From Symplocastrum torsivum CPER-KK1 (GTDB taxonomy: Bacteria > Cyanobacteriota > Cyanobacteriia > Cyanobacteriales > Coleofasciculaceae): a stretch of 64,000 nt of DNA. Location of the stretch: contig JAHHIF010000001.1 of the NCBI GenBank assembly GCA_019358875.1, forward strand, positions 1 through 64,000. The letters run 5' to 3'. Shown in pieces: positions 53,348 to 62,443 of the stretch (position 1 is the first letter of the stretch; every line of letters starts with the position of its first letter). The notes under the pieces were generated by a model, which was not told the origin of the DNA, searched no databases, and saw nothing but the letters and a program-made list of their open reading frames with translations. The position numbers were made by a program, and so were the translations under genes.

Positions 53348-54136
53348 TTAATTTCTAATAGTTGTGACTGAACCGACTAGTGGGGCTTGTGCGATCGCAT
53401 CTAAACCAATCGACTGCAAGAGAGCTGTCCAGTCTTCTGCTAGTTGTGGATCATTGGGATTAGCTTCACGAAGCTGTACGAGACTAGTTACAGTGTCATA
53501 CCAAAGACCTGCATTAGCATAGATGGAAGGACGATCTTTTGGTGCTGCCTTCTCTAACTCATTAGCAAGCGTTGGTGTCAGCTCATTTCGTTGAATCCAA
53601 CCTTCTAGAACAATATCTTGACCTCGGTCAGTTGGGTCACAAACAATTGCAAAGTTCCATTTATAAGTTTTGCCAACTTCTAGTGAAGGTGAAGCAAGAC
53701 TCTCCCTAGGAAGACTCACGCTAACTATACCTGGAACATCAGACAAGTCTACGGCTGTTTCGTAGACTACTTGATCATCTGAGTCTTGTAGGGTGAATTC
53801 AACCTCCTTAGTCGTCGGTTGAGGTATATGGAAAAAGAACGTTGGGTTTGCTGCAACTGTCAAACCAATTTGGGTTGAGGGTAATAAAGCAACGGGGCGC
53901 TGTACTTCAGAACTGCAACTGCCACGCGAGGCTCCTGCTGTACGGTTACGAGGAGCTTTGATGTTTGGCAGCCTAAATCTTAGCCTTGCCACCCAGACTG
54001 CTGAGTTCCGCTCAACTTGTGGAGAAAACCTTTGGGCTGATACATATCCCAGCGCTGGTAGGTGAATACCCATCGCCAGCGCTACTGTTAAGGAAAAAGA
54101 CAGTGTTCGCAGATGTTTAGAAAGCATAGTTTCCAT
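53348..54136 (-). CDS. DUF928 family secreted protein
   Basis: A 262-residue exported protein. The signal peptide covers about 1-35 (LRTLSFSLTVALAMG, cleavage near VSAQ). The mature part has the DUF928 pattern: RTAGASRGSC early, LTVAANPTFFFHIPQ, then YKWNFAIVCDPTDRGQDIVLEGWI and the tail GLWYDTVTSLVQL. In cyanobacteria DUF928 genes often adjoin CHAT or CHASE2 genes; none is here. The function is unknown, with an outer-membrane or lumen location expected. Met codons at 54136 and 54127 are both possible starts. Confidence 0.88.
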   Translation of the reverse strand: METMLSKHLRTLSFSLTVALAMGIHLPALGYVSAQRFSPQVERNSAVWVARLRFRLPNIKAPRNRTAGASRGSCSSEVQRPVALLPSTQIGLTVAANPTFFFHIPQPTTKEVEFTLQDSDDQVVYETAVDLSDVPGIVSVSLPRESLASPSLEVGKTYKWNFAIVCDPTDRGQDIVLEGWIQRNELTPTLANELEKAAPKDRPSIYANAGLWYDTVTSLVQLREANPNDPQLAEDWTALLQSIGLDAIAQAPLVGSVTTIRN

Positions 54137-54217
54137 GGTCTTTTTAGATTACAGCGCGTTACTTATGCTCCATTATCAGAGCTAACAAATAATACCCGAC
54201 GAAAGTAGAGTTTTAAC

Positions 54218-54266
54218 TTGACATCCTCCCACCGCTAACCTCTACGAGGTATAGCGGGAGCCTTCT
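54218..54266. mobile_element. Likely solo end of an IS200/IS605-type element
   Basis: TTGACATCCTCCC is followed by an imperfect hairpin (CCGCTAACCTC-tac-GAGGTATAGCGG) and GAGCCTTCT. This matches, from memory, the subterminal hairpin end of IS200/IS605/IS1341 elements of cyanobacteria (usually TTGACATCCTCCCC...GGGGATTCC). No tnpA or tnpB frame is present within reach, so it is probably a relic or a PATE-like solo end. Confidence 0.5.
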
Positions 54267-54479
54267 GCCGACATTAGGGTGATGTACCTCACTGATACGA
54301 GAATCGCTATAAATTGAGCGAGACGAAGTGATTGAAATAAGCTGAGCCGCCTATTGCCAAACGAGATATCTATGGGTCAAGTCAAATTTATTGCCCAGAT
54401 TGTTACAGTGGCTGCATAACTCCCACTCAACCAAGTGTAGTTTTTGTATCATCAAGAAATTTTTACAAAACAATGCTTT

Positions 54480-55235
54480 ATGGATGGAAAAGCCCATCAC
54501 TTGGAAGACCAGTCAGTATTAGAACATGATTTGGAGCTAGGTCGAGTGTTTCAAACTAACCTCACAATGAGGGAGGTTGCTCAACTCAAAGCCCCTACAA
54601 TTCAAACGGCGGAAGAAGCCATTCTTACTTTAAAGATTGGCAATGCCCGCTTTTTCAGTGGGACTCAAGTTCCCTCTGATTTTTCAGCCGTTGCTCGTCG
54701 CGCACAAGTTATCACACAGACTCCTTTTGCTGTTGTCCTTGGCTGTTCAGATAGTCGAGTCCCAACAGAAATCATTTACGATCAACGGGCAGGTGACTTA
54801 TTTGTTATTCGTGTTGCCGGTAATGTTGTCGAGGCAGGCACCTTGGGGAGTATCGAATATAGTATCAATCACTTAAAAACACGGGTAGTCGTCGTGATGG
54901 GTCATGAAGGCTGTGGTGCTGTACAAGCAGCAATGCAAGATGAAGCAAAACGGAGTTTTGAATCACAATATATCCAATTTCTGATTGATCGCATTGTGCC
55001 ATCTGTAAGCAACCTGCCACGGATTCGCGACTCGAAGGCACGGATGCGAGAAGCCGTGATTGCTAATGTTCGGAGGCAAGTCCATCAACTTAAGCAAAAC
55101 CAAGTTGTTGCAGACGCACTCCAAAAGAAAGAGATTGCCGTGATTGGTGCTTACTACGAAATCAGCAGTGGCGCAGTTGACTTTCTCGAATCAGAGAGAG
55201 ACTTATCCATTGATGATAGTGAAGTTTCTGAGTAG
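54480..55235 (+). CDS. Beta-class carbonic anhydrase
   Basis: A 251-residue enzyme interconverting CO2 and bicarbonate. The zinc ligands are C89 in GCSDSR, H142 and C145 in GHEGCGA. The catalytic dyad is D91-R93. FAVVLGCSDSRVP and VIRVAGNVV identify the bacterial beta class rather than the carboxysomal CcmM/gamma type. I use the ATG at 54480; a TTG at 54444 or an ATG at 54567 are possible. The first 30 residues are not conserved, and no signal peptide is visible, so the location may be cytoplasmic. It is not linked to carboxysome genes here. Confidence 0.93.
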   Translation: MDGKAHHLEDQSVLEHDLELGRVFQTNLTMREVAQLKAPTIQTAEEAILTLKIGNARFFSGTQVPSDFSAVARRAQVITQTPFAVVLGCSDSRVPTEIIYDQRAGDLFVIRVAGNVVEAGTLGSIEYSINHLKTRVVVVMGHEGCGAVQAAMQDEAKRSFESQYIQFLIDRIVPSVSNLPRIRDSKARMREAVIANVRRQVHQLKQNQVVADALQKKEIAVIGAYYEISSGAVDFLESERDLSIDDSEVSE

Positions 55236-55281
55236 GAAGGTGGTAGGTGGTAGCGTGAGCGGCAAGTCTTGGAGTTATAGC

Positions 55282-55316
55282 AAAAGGCAAAAGGCAGAAG
55301 GCAAAAGGCAGAAGGC
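55282..55316. repeat. Heptamer tandem repeat, five units
   Basis: Five units of (A)(A/G)AAGGC in a row: AAAAGGC, AAAAGGC, AGAAGGC, AAAAGGC, AGAAGGC. A shorter AGAAGGC pair is at 38485-38498. These are short tandemly repeated repetitive sequences common in filamentous cyanobacteria. It lies between the carbonic anhydrase stop and the next gene. Confidence 0.75.
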
Positions 55317-55548
55317 ATTTATGTTTATTACTGATACGTGGTCGTTTCAGCCGTTAAATCTGTCCTAACCTTTGTTGCGACAGCTATAGAATTTCCTGAA
55401 GTCTAATCTTTCTAGTCTTGATCTAGATTTTCCCCTAAAACCTACCACCTACGACCTAACACCTTTTACAAATTAAAGGCGTGACAGCTTACGTTGTGGT
55501 ATGAGCAATTGTGCAAACCTTTACCTAGTTTTATGGATAGAAGCCAAG

Positions 55549-56496
55549 TCAGGTTTGTAAAACTGGAGTACTCTCCAACGCTGCTCGATCCCAATCTCCT
55601 AAATTAGCAGCTGCCTCGTAGGTACTTTGGAGGAAGCTAAGGAGGACTTCATCAGGATTGTCAGCTTGCCGCACGGCTTCATAAGGTAGGATAAACTCTC
55701 CTAGTTGGGAGTTGTAAAATGCTTCCTTGGGTTGGATGGAATAGTCTGCGAATCCCTCTGGTGTAGGGTAGGCGTAAGCATAAAAAATCGGTTCAACCAC
55801 TGCCCCACCCCCTGGCCAGAAACCACAGCTACTCACTTCATGCGAGTACGCTTCTCGTGTCACCCAATCTGCCATGTTAGGAACTCCACCAGGATGTTCT
55901 GGAGCAAGCCGTCCAGAAAAGCGAGTCACAGCAAGGTCAAAGCTGCCCCAAAAAAAGTGTACAGGACTGCTTTTACCAATGAAACGCGATCGGAACGCTG
56001 TCATTATCCGGTCTGCTTGTAGGAGAATACGCCAAAACCGCTGTGCGTACTCCGGATCGTAAGCAGCATGTTTGTAATCCTGCTCAAAGGGGATAGGTTC
56101 CTGTACTTCCTGCGGCATCGTCCATATCTGAACATTAATATTGAGCGCACGCAATGTCCCGATAACATCTTGGTAAAAGTCCGCCACCGATCGGGGAGCA
56201 AGCGCAATTCTCCGGGTAGTGCCGTCACTGGTGTCGATTTGTAACTGGTGTTCGAGAAAATTGAAGCTAATCTCAAACGTGCGCGTTCCACAAGCCATTG
56301 AAGAGGTTGTCACTCCGCGCGGTGTTACATACAACGTAGAATGCCACCAGTGATTGATTTTCGGAGCTAACGTTAGCCGGATTTTGCCAACGATCTGAGT
56401 CCACATATGGAGTGTTTCATAAGTGTCTTGCCACTCTGCAAGAGGCAGACTCGGCCAGGTAGTATCGATGAGCGTGCCATGCACGGGATCTGCCAT
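55549..56496 (-). CDS. DUF5996 family protein
   Basis: A 315-residue soluble protein with the strongly conserved pattern WPSLPLAEWQDTYETLHMWTQIVGKIRL at the N-terminus. The middle holds NHWWHSTLYVTPRG and VHFFWGSFDLAVTRFSG. Its end has FWPGGGAVVEPIFYAYAYP (HFFWGSFD and GFWPGG are hallmarks). Typical DUF5996 length is close to 310. The function is unknown; it appears in cyanobacteria, proteobacteria and actinobacteria. It has no operon partner here. Confidence 0.9.
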   Translation of the reverse strand: MADPVHGTLIDTTWPSLPLAEWQDTYETLHMWTQIVGKIRLTLAPKINHWWHSTLYVTPRGVTTSSMACGTRTFEISFNFLEHQLQIDTSDGTTRRIALAPRSVADFYQDVIGTLRALNINVQIWTMPQEVQEPIPFEQDYKHAAYDPEYAQRFWRILLQADRIMTAFRSRFIGKSSPVHFFWGSFDLAVTRFSGRLAPEHPGGVPNMADWVTREAYSHEVSSCGFWPGGGAVVEPIFYAYAYPTPEGFADYSIQPKEAFYNSQLGEFILPYEAVRQADNPDEVLLSFLQSTYEAAANLGDWDRAALESTPVLQT

Positions 56497-56945
56497 GATG
56501 CAAGCCTCCGGTAGGAATTCAGATCAGGGAGAGTACCAGATGGAAACGGCTGTATGGATTAGCTCAATGCTTTGTTAGAGCTAGGTTATGGCTTGCCAAA
56601 ATAGACAAGTACAATAAATAGTACGCAGATCTAGCAATATGTGCAAATGACAGTAAAGGTTTGTCAATAGCTGTCAGTGCGATCGCGTTTCAGGATTCAT
56701 TTGAATGATGGGCAGACTAAATCATTTGAGGCTGGGATGCGATCGCTCTTGGGTCGTGCTGATAGCATCTGAAACTAAGTTCCGCAATGGTGCCTCTCCC
56801 GTACTTATGGTGGAAACTCCCCTATTACTGATAGCTTCCCAAAAAATGTTGTCCTGAAAGCGTTACCATAAAAGGTTTTTATTACTAATCACCTTTGTTT
56901 ATCACCCTAGCTACGGGAGAGCCGAGAGCGTAGACAACTCTAAAA
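56497..56945. other. Intergenic region, no gene seen
   Basis: About 450 bp. It carries several GCGATCGC sites and one GTAC-aataaata-GTAC dyad at 56609-56624 that could be an operator for the divergent or upstream gene. No coding frame is convincing. Confidence 0.35.
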
Positions 56946-57398
56946 CTAGATGTGGGCAATCTCTGCTGTAGGCAATCCATCACGCTTGAACCTCTTATCT
57001 TCTGTTGTCATTACGATACCTGTAATTTTTTTCCAGGTTTGAGAATCTGTGGCAGCGATAAATTTTCGTTCATCATTAAGTTCGCACGTAAAGGTGATTT
57101 CAGTTCTTTGCCCTTTAGCCATTGCTCCAGCTACTCCGCCAGCGATGAGACCTAGACCACCAGTGAGGAGTCCGGCAGCCAACCCAGTGGCGATTCCCCA
57201 ACCGGCGGACGATGCAATACTTTTGATCTGTTCCTGGTCAACCATCTCTGCCGATTTGATAGTATTCAGATCTAATTTCCTGTACTCACTTCCAACATTA
57301 GTGACTACTTCAGGAAAAACATCGATAAACAAGAACTTAGTATCCCACTTGCTCGCAGGAATTTCTCCACCAAGCACATTAATTCGTGCCACTGTCAT
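56946..57398 (-). CDS. Hypothetical protein with glycine-zipper segment
   Basis: A 150-residue protein. The front (about 1-55) is beta-rich (SKWDTKFLFIDVFPEVV). The middle holds a glycine-rich hydrophobic stretch (GWGIATGLAAGLLTGGLGLIAGG, about 66-90) able to insert in a membrane. The end resembles a small beta domain (TEITFTCELNDERKFIAAT). No family is recognised. It is alone on its strand in this region. Confidence 0.65.
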   Translation of the reverse strand: MTVARINVLGGEIPASKWDTKFLFIDVFPEVVTNVGSEYRKLDLNTIKSAEMVDQEQIKSIASSAGWGIATGLAAGLLTGGLGLIAGGVAGAMAKGQRTEITFTCELNDERKFIAATDSQTWKKITGIVMTTEDKRFKRDGLPTAEIAHI

Positions 57399-57731
57399 TC
57401 CTCCCTTGATTAAACTGGCAGACTGAATTTTTGGCTCAATTCCCCTGACTCAACCGACCTACTCTACTCAGACCTAAATATTTATTCAATTGCCCAGTGC
57501 GGTTTAACACTCGTATCTGGAACACTATTCACACTTGGTAATCTAAATCCGGAACTCTGAAGGTTAGCGAAATAGATGCGGGAGACCAGGGAACGATTGC
57601 TCCTCTTCGCTATTGATTGGTTATGAGGAACTTAGTTAGTTATCTCAAATTCTCTTGAGAAACGCTTATATTTCGTACTGGCTAACTTTTTTTACTATCA
57701 AGCCGATATAGCGGTGTAATAACTTATTGGT
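57399..57731. other. Intergenic region, nothing recognised
   Basis: This 333-bp stretch holds no protein-like frame or notable palindrome. The minus-strand gene ending at 57732 and the start of the one at 57398 flank it. Confidence 0.3.
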
Positions 57732-58454
57732 TTACCAGCTACTCTCGTCGAATTTTTCACCATTGAGCCTTTCGCCTAAATTCGTGAATAACTCTATCAG
57801 GCGGTCATCAACTTGCCGTAACTCGCTCTTAAATCGTTTGTGAGACACTTGAGTGTAAAACTGCCTGAGAATAATGATGCTTCCCAACCAAATAGCTATC
57901 TTATACTGGGAAGATTTCATACAAATGATTGCAAAGAGCTTGATGAGTTCATGCACATCATACTGATCTTCACCCTTTTGAGGCTGAACTTTGCTTTCAT
58001 CCGTATGACCCCACTTGAAAGCTTTGTTGAATCCTTTCTTATTCAATCCTTTCTCATCTGCATCTGGGAGATTAGCAACAAACTGCTTTAAGCTAAGATT
58101 AACATTGGATACGTCGTGAATGAGTTTGTTTCTGACTTCAGACAATGTTTTAATAAATCTTTTGGAGTTAGAGTCCAAGAGACCCATGCTATTCAAAAAA
58201 GCGATCTTGCCCGTTCTAGAATTGCTCAGTTCTAGAAAGCTTATAACATCCTGCGCTTCCGGTTTGTCCAGAACTTCAACCAACAGGTGAGTGGCTGCCG
58301 CTTCGATGAGCGAATGCAATTTAATAACGAACGACCAATCATCTTCTTCCAGCAAACCGTTAAAGAAAGCTGGAGTAACGCCTAACTCAGCTTCTAAATC
58401 CTTGAAAAAAGAAAATTGAGGGATATCTAGAAAAAAGGGAGTATTTTCGGTCAT
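57732..58454 (-). CDS. HEPN-like hypothetical protein
   Basis: A 240-residue helical protein starting at the ATG in MTENTPFFLDIPQF; a longer frame to 58622 is antisense to another remnant and is rejected. The motif RNKLIHD (R-x4-H) near residue 130 and the surrounding four-helix pattern match HEPN domains, many of which are RNases in defence or toxin systems. A hydrophobic helix near 195-210 (SSQYKIAIWLGSIIILRQF) could attach it to membrane. It adjoins a type II toxin-antitoxin pair, which hints at a defence setting but does not prove it. Confidence 0.55.
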   Translation of the reverse strand: MTENTPFFLDIPQFSFFKDLEAELGVTPAFFNGLLEEDDWSFVIKLHSLIEAAATHLLVEVLDKPEAQDVISFLELSNSRTGKIAFLNSMGLLDSNSKRFIKTLSEVRNKLIHDVSNVNLSLKQFVANLPDADEKGLNKKGFNKAFKWGHTDESKVQPQKGEDQYDVHELIKLFAIICMKSSQYKIAIWLGSIIILRQFYTQVSHKRFKSELRQVDDRLIELFTNLGERLNGEKFDESSW

Positions 58455-58682
58455 TTTAGTAGCCTTACGTTCAAGAAATTTGCTGCATCGAAACGCCGCG
58501 CCCAAGGAGACACTAGCTTTGTAAAATATCTGTTGCAATGGGCGCAAGAAGAGCGCACTATCCTCCTCGAAGTCTACTCCTCCAAAGCTGAGGCAGCACG
58601 AAAAGCGATCGCGCCTTCCCATGCCAACCCTACAATGTGTGTTGAGCGATTGCTACTAACTAGAACTTTGGCAGACACCTGA
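58431..58682 (+). pseudogene. Fragment of an unknown gene
   Basis: An 84-codon plus-strand frame with no start codon near its beginning. It encodes protein-like sequence (RRAQGDTSFVKYLLQWAQEE, then LLEVYSSKAEAARKAIA). It overlaps the start of the minus-strand HEPN-like gene by 24 bp and stops 8 bp before the antitoxin. It is probably the tail of a broken gene. The family is not recognised. Confidence 0.3.
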
Positions 58683-58689
58683 TAAACCT

Positions 58690-58938
58690 ATGAAAGCCTA
58701 CGAATTTCCAGCCAAAATAACGCCCGAAGGAAAGCTTGAACTCCCTGACGTGCAATTAGAGGACTTGCCGCATAATTCAGTAGTGAGAGTGATTGTTTTG
58801 GTTGAAGAGCAGACCGATCAAGAAGATGAGGACGAGCTAGACTCTGTAGCAGATAGCCTTCGCAGGGCACTGCATGAGGGAAAGATGGGGCAGACTAAGC
58901 CAATCTCTCAGTTATGGGATGGAATCGATGGAGACTGA
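58690..58938 (+). CDS. Antitoxin of a type II system
   Basis: An 82-residue acidic protein. The N-terminal half (MKAYEFPAKITPEGKLELPD) resembles the AbrB/RelB-like antitoxins of cyanobacteria; the C-terminal half is a charged helix (QEDEDELDSVADSLRRAL) that would wrap the toxin. The stop overlaps the start of the RelE-like toxin gene, the standard order of a toxin-antitoxin operon. Autorepression of the promoter upstream is expected by analogy. Confidence 0.75.
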   Translation: MKAYEFPAKITPEGKLELPDVQLEDLPHNSVVRVIVLVEEQTDQEDEDELDSVADSLRRALHEGKMGQTKPISQLWDGIDGD

Positions 58939-59308
58939 GCCACTCTCAGTAGAGATTCGCTTCACCGATGAATTTGAGCGCAGATTACAAAGTCTGTCGA
59001 GGAAGTATCGCCGGATTGGTTCTGATATTCAGCCGCTTATCAAGCAACTACAAGCCGGAGAAACTCCTGGCGATAGAATATCAGGAACAGGAACTACAGC
59101 TTTTAAGGTGCGGCTCAAGAATAGCGACATCAGGAAAGGTAAGAGTGGGGGCTATAGAATCATCTACCAGGTTGCTTCACCCACAAGCATTGTACTGTTG
59201 ACCATCTACTCCAAGTCTAACCAGACTAACATATCAGCAGCGGAGATTCAGCAAATCTTGACCGAGTTTGAGCAGCAGAGAAAAGGAGAAGAAACAGAGG
59301 AAGAATAG
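58919..59308 (+). CDS. RelE/ParE-superfamily toxin
   Basis: A 129-residue protein starting at ATG 58919 or 58928, inside the antitoxin reading frame. The RelE fold shows in IRFTDEFERRLQSLSRKYR, then TTAFKVRLKNSDI and a GGYRIIYQV strand. The C-terminal IYSKSNQTNISAAEI matches ParE/RelE-like toxins that cut mRNA at the ribosome or poison gyrase; which one is not decided here. Overlap with the antitoxin implies coupled translation. Confidence 0.8.
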   Translation: MESMETEPLSVEIRFTDEFERRLQSLSRKYRRIGSDIQPLIKQLQAGETPGDRISGTGTTAFKVRLKNSDIRKGKSGGYRIIYQVASPTSIVLLTIYSKSNQTNISAAEIQQILTEFEQQRKGEETEEE

Positions 59309-59539
59309 AGCGATCGCGTAGTTTGCTTCCCTGCTAGCCGACTCTATAGGATAACCAATAGCTCTGCTCGTCACGTCCCAGCTTGGGAGAGGTCTTACAT
59401 TCCCAACATGCCCCAATTATCCAGAGCCGAGGCAACACTCGTATGGGATTGCCTTTGGCACCAGCGAAGCTGATCGCGCTCACTCCCATAAGCTACGATG
59501 AATCCAAAGGTATGAGAGAGAAAACCCCTGTCTGAGCAA

Positions 59540-59800
59540 GTGCGTTACATTACCAACGAGCAGGGGGAGCGAGTTAGCGTCTTGTTAGATTTGGACGCAT
59601 ACAATCGATTAGCAAACCCATTGGCTCTGGATGAAGAATGCTTAATTGGCTTAAGCCCAGATGAACTGCAAGCATTAGCCGATAGTAAGCTAGCTCCTGC
59701 CGCACAGAATCAATTGGACGATATGCTAGTTCGGAATGCAGAATCTCAACTCTGTGCCGACGAAATTGCAAATCTAGACCGTATCAGGGTCAATTCCTGA
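59540..59800 (+). CDS. Orphan Phd-like antitoxin
   Basis: An 86-residue protein. The opening RYITNEQGERVSVLLDLDAYNRL is the pattern of cyanobacterial antitoxins that normally precede a RelE/ParE or PIN toxin. Start: GTG at 59540 as given; a CTG at 59528 (SEQVRYITNEQG) would restore the usual longer N-terminus. A toxin should follow, but the next gene is a minus-strand Uma2 protein whose end overlaps by 27 bp, so the partner is missing. Confidence 0.65.
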   Translation: MRYITNEQGERVSVLLDLDAYNRLANPLALDEECLIGLSPDELQALADSKLAPAAQNQLDDMLVRNAESQLCADEIANLDRIRVNS

Positions 59801-60622
59801 ATCCCGAAGTCGCTCAAGTAAAGACTCTAACCTAGCTTCCGCTTCTTCAGCTCTAGATTCAGCTTGTTCGGCTCGCTGTCTCTCCTGTTCCGCTTCAGTA
59901 GGAATCCAATTACCTTGAGCGTCATACCAACGCAACCACAACCGTTCGATTCCTTGAAACTCCCCTTGCCATAACCTCAAGCCCAACTCTAACTCTGGCA
60001 TCCACACTTGCGATTGGTGTAACTCCAGTTCTTGATAATGCGCCCCATCCAGTTTAAAAGCTCGTAACTGATTGGTATAACGACTAAACACTACATAGTA
60101 AGGAATCCGTAAAATCCACTCGTAAACCTCCCATTTTCGTGGTGGTTTCTCCTCACGCTGAGGTTCGATCGTTTGCCCATTGTCTGCAACTTTCTTCGAT
60201 TCAGGAGGCAGTTTTTCCTCGTCAAATTCCCCTAAATCTTCTTTCTCTGTACCTGGAGAAAGCAATTCCACAATCACATAAGGATTTATGCCCTCTTGCC
60301 AAACCACGTAAGACAAGCGCATATCGACTTCATCATAAAGTCGGGGTACACCTACAACGCCAAACCAGTCCGGTCGCTTGTACCACTGAGCATGACGCAC
60401 ATCATAATAGAGGTTCATGTCACTGGCGCTGAATACTTGAGAAGCCGGATAGTTTGGAGGGCAAAACGTGAGGCTTAATAATTGCGGTTGCAAGTCATGG
60501 AATTCGTCAGGCAAACCAGGTTCCTCTGGATCTTCGCTAGGCAGATCATACATCGTCGGTAGCGTTTCTCTAGGCGACAAGGGTGGGTCAGTTTGAGGAA
60601 CGGGGTATTTGTAGGGAAACAT
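59774..60622 (-). CDS. Uma2 family protein with coiled-coil tail
   Basis: A 282-residue Uma2 (DUF820) protein. The core includes YDVRHAQWYKRPDWFGVVG, VVWQEGINPYVIVELLSPGT (acidic active-site Glu in VELLSPGT) and YYVVFSRYTNQLRAF. The last 45 residues are a coiled coil (QERQRAEQAESRAEEAEARL), as in many cyanobacterial members. It is longer than the Uma2 protein at 48.5 kb. The end overlaps the orphan antitoxin gene convergently. Confidence 0.9.
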   Translation of the reverse strand: MFPYKYPVPQTDPPLSPRETLPTMYDLPSEDPEEPGLPDEFHDLQPQLLSLTFCPPNYPASQVFSASDMNLYYDVRHAQWYKRPDWFGVVGVPRLYDEVDMRLSYVVWQEGINPYVIVELLSPGTEKEDLGEFDEEKLPPESKKVADNGQTIEPQREEKPPRKWEVYEWILRIPYYVVFSRYTNQLRAFKLDGAHYQELELHQSQVWMPELELGLRLWQGEFQGIERLWLRWYDAQGNWIPTEAEQERQRAEQAESRAEEAEARLESLLERLRDSGIDPDTV

Positions 60623-60708
60623 AGAGGCTGGGGAATGCTGGCTCTATGCTAACAGTACACGCTCGTTTGACCTGTTCCCTACAGGCAATTTGAATGCACA
60701 TTAGCTTA

Positions 60709-61632
60709 TTACGACCTAGATTTTTCCCTGGCTCCGAAAACAGCGATCGCAACTCCACCCAGCAACACTACTGCACCCACTAATACCAGTAATCCAGGCA
60801 CTTCATTAAAAATTAAATAGCCAAGAAAACTAGAACTAACAGGTTCAAACAAAATCGCCAGCGTAACAAGTGTCGGGGAAATCCAACGGACTGCCCAATT
60901 CAGAGTCGTATGCCCTACCACTTGTGAGGCAACAGCCATTAAAAGGATGTAGAGGTAAACCGCAACTGGGTAGCCACTGTAGCTTGTACCAAAGATTAAC
61001 GGTAGAGGCAAAAGTACCAAAGATCCTGTGCTGTAGGCAACAACAACATAACTACCAATGCCTAAACCCCGCCGCTGCGCTTCACGTCCCAAGAGAAAAT
61101 ACAAACTCGCCATCCAAGCACCTGCAAGTGCAAGAAAGTTACCCAGTAGCGGATTACTCGCAGCACTAACTACCCCCACATCCCCTGATGCAATCAGCAC
61201 ACCACCCATAAACGCAACCCCAATCCCAAGAATCGTTAACTTGGTTGGTTTTTCCTTAAACCAAAGCCAAGAAAATAAGGCAACCCAAACAGGATTAGTT
61301 GTAACAAGGGTAGTAGAGACGGCAATTGAGGTAAAGGACAGTGAGGTGATCCAAGTGCCAAAGTGTACAGCAAGACAAATACCCGCCGCGATCGCGTAAT
61401 GCAATGCACCCGGACTGAGTTGACTTGGCTGGAGGTTCCGCCACGCAGGAAGTAGTAATAGAGAAGCGATCGCTAAACGTGAGGCAGAAACAAAAAGGCT
61501 AAATCCTACCCCACTGACACCTGCAGCGTCCATCGTTAGCCGAATAAAAATTGCGGCTGTCGAAACCGCAAAGACACCAGCAATTAGAATCAATCCCACC
61601 TGCCACTTCAGCGGCTGATCGAGAATTCTCAA
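60709..61632 (-). CDS. EamA/DMT family transporter
   Basis: A 307-residue membrane protein with ten hydrophobic helices in two EamA repeats. Conserved stretches are FAVSTAAIFIRLTMDAAGVSG at the start, SLSFTSIAVSTTLVTTNPVWVAL in repeat one, and WAVRWISPTLVTLAILFEPV near the end. The substrate may be an amino acid or metabolite and is not predictable. The start is TTG at 61632 with AAGG upstream; no ATG gives the first helix. It is divergent from the CPBP gene 175 bp away. Confidence 0.9.
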   Translation of the reverse strand: MRILDQPLKWQVGLILIAGVFAVSTAAIFIRLTMDAAGVSGVGFSLFVSASRLAIASLLLLPAWRNLQPSQLSPGALHYAIAAGICLAVHFGTWITSLSFTSIAVSTTLVTTNPVWVALFSWLWFKEKPTKLTILGIGVAFMGGVLIASGDVGVVSAASNPLLGNFLALAGAWMASLYFLLGREAQRRGLGIGSYVVVAYSTGSLVLLPLPLIFGTSYSGYPVAVYLYILLMAVASQVVGHTTLNWAVRWISPTLVTLAILFEPVSSSFLGYLIFNEVPGLLVLVGAVVLLGGVAIAVFGAREKSRS

Positions 61633-61807
61633 TGTTTTGCCTTAAATCAATTAATTAGCCCACCGTGAAGCATCATATCGACTTGGCAGTGACTTAGGCT
61701 ATGCATCATCAACTAAACTGCCCATGTTGGCAATCACATGGCAGGTCATTGCACTAAGCTGTTCATAAGCTTGGTTCATCCTATTCAACACTCATCCCCC
61801 GATCCCT

Positions 61808-62404
61808 GTGGACATCGTAACGGTGCAACAGTTCCAAGACAACATCTTTGCTAACTTGAGTGTGATTCACGTAGTACGCGATCGCATTTATGCTGCTATC
61901 TCAACGATTCCTGAAACCGAGGCATGGCTACAAACATTTGGGCTACTAATCCTTTTTACACTAATTGCTTTGCCACTCGGATTTCATTCGGGATTCCTGC
62001 AAGTTGATGTTTTAAAAACGTCATGGAAAACAGCGCTTGGGATTATTGCCACCTCTTTAATAACCCCAGCAGTAACAGAAGAGTTATTTTTCCGTGTTTT
62101 ATTCCTCCCTCAAACCACTGAAAATGTATCAATATCAAAGCTGTGGCTTTGGGGGATTATCAGTTTGGTGATGTTTGTTGTCTATCATCCCCTCAATGCC
62201 TTGAGCTTTTTTTCACAGGGACTTGAGACGTTTTTTAATTCAGCTTTCTTACTCTTAGCAACACTATTAGGCATTACCTGTAGCCTTGCTTACCTACAAA
62301 GTGGCTCCCTTTGGACACCTGTTGTCATTCACTGGCTAGCTGTTGTTGTCTGGTTACTCTTTCTGGGTGGTTATAGAAAACTGTATGAAGTTGTACAAAA
62401 ATAA
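61808..62404 (+). CDS. CPBP family intramembrane metalloprotease
   Basis: A 198-residue membrane protein with about five to six helices. The CPBP/Abi signature is present: EELFFRVLF (Glu-Glu-x3-Arg), FVVYHPLNA and VIHWLAV, carrying the catalytic glutamate and histidines. The start is GTG at 61808. Relatives process prenylated or membrane proteins and bacteriocin immunity proteins; the substrate here is unknown. It is followed by DUF1823, 39 bp later on the same strand, so a small operon is possible. Confidence 0.88.
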   Translation: MDIVTVQQFQDNIFANLSVIHVVRDRIYAAISTIPETEAWLQTFGLLILFTLIALPLGFHSGFLQVDVLKTSWKTALGIIATSLITPAVTEELFFRVLFLPQTTENVSISKLWLWGIISLVMFVVYHPLNALSFFSQGLETFFNSAFLLLATLLGITCSLAYLQSGSLWTPVVIHWLAVVVWLLFLGGYRKLYEVVQK

Positions 62405-62443
62405 TCTTAAATATAGAAGCCAACAACCAACAACTAATAATCT

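Noticed and set aside
56609..56624. GTAC-aataaata-GTAC as an NtcA site
   Set aside because: NtcA needs GTA-N8-TAC; the spacing here is ten.
58455..58622. N-terminal extension of the HEPN-like gene to 58622
   Set aside because: The extension is antisense to a protein-like plus-strand fragment and the ATG at 58454 gives a natural start.
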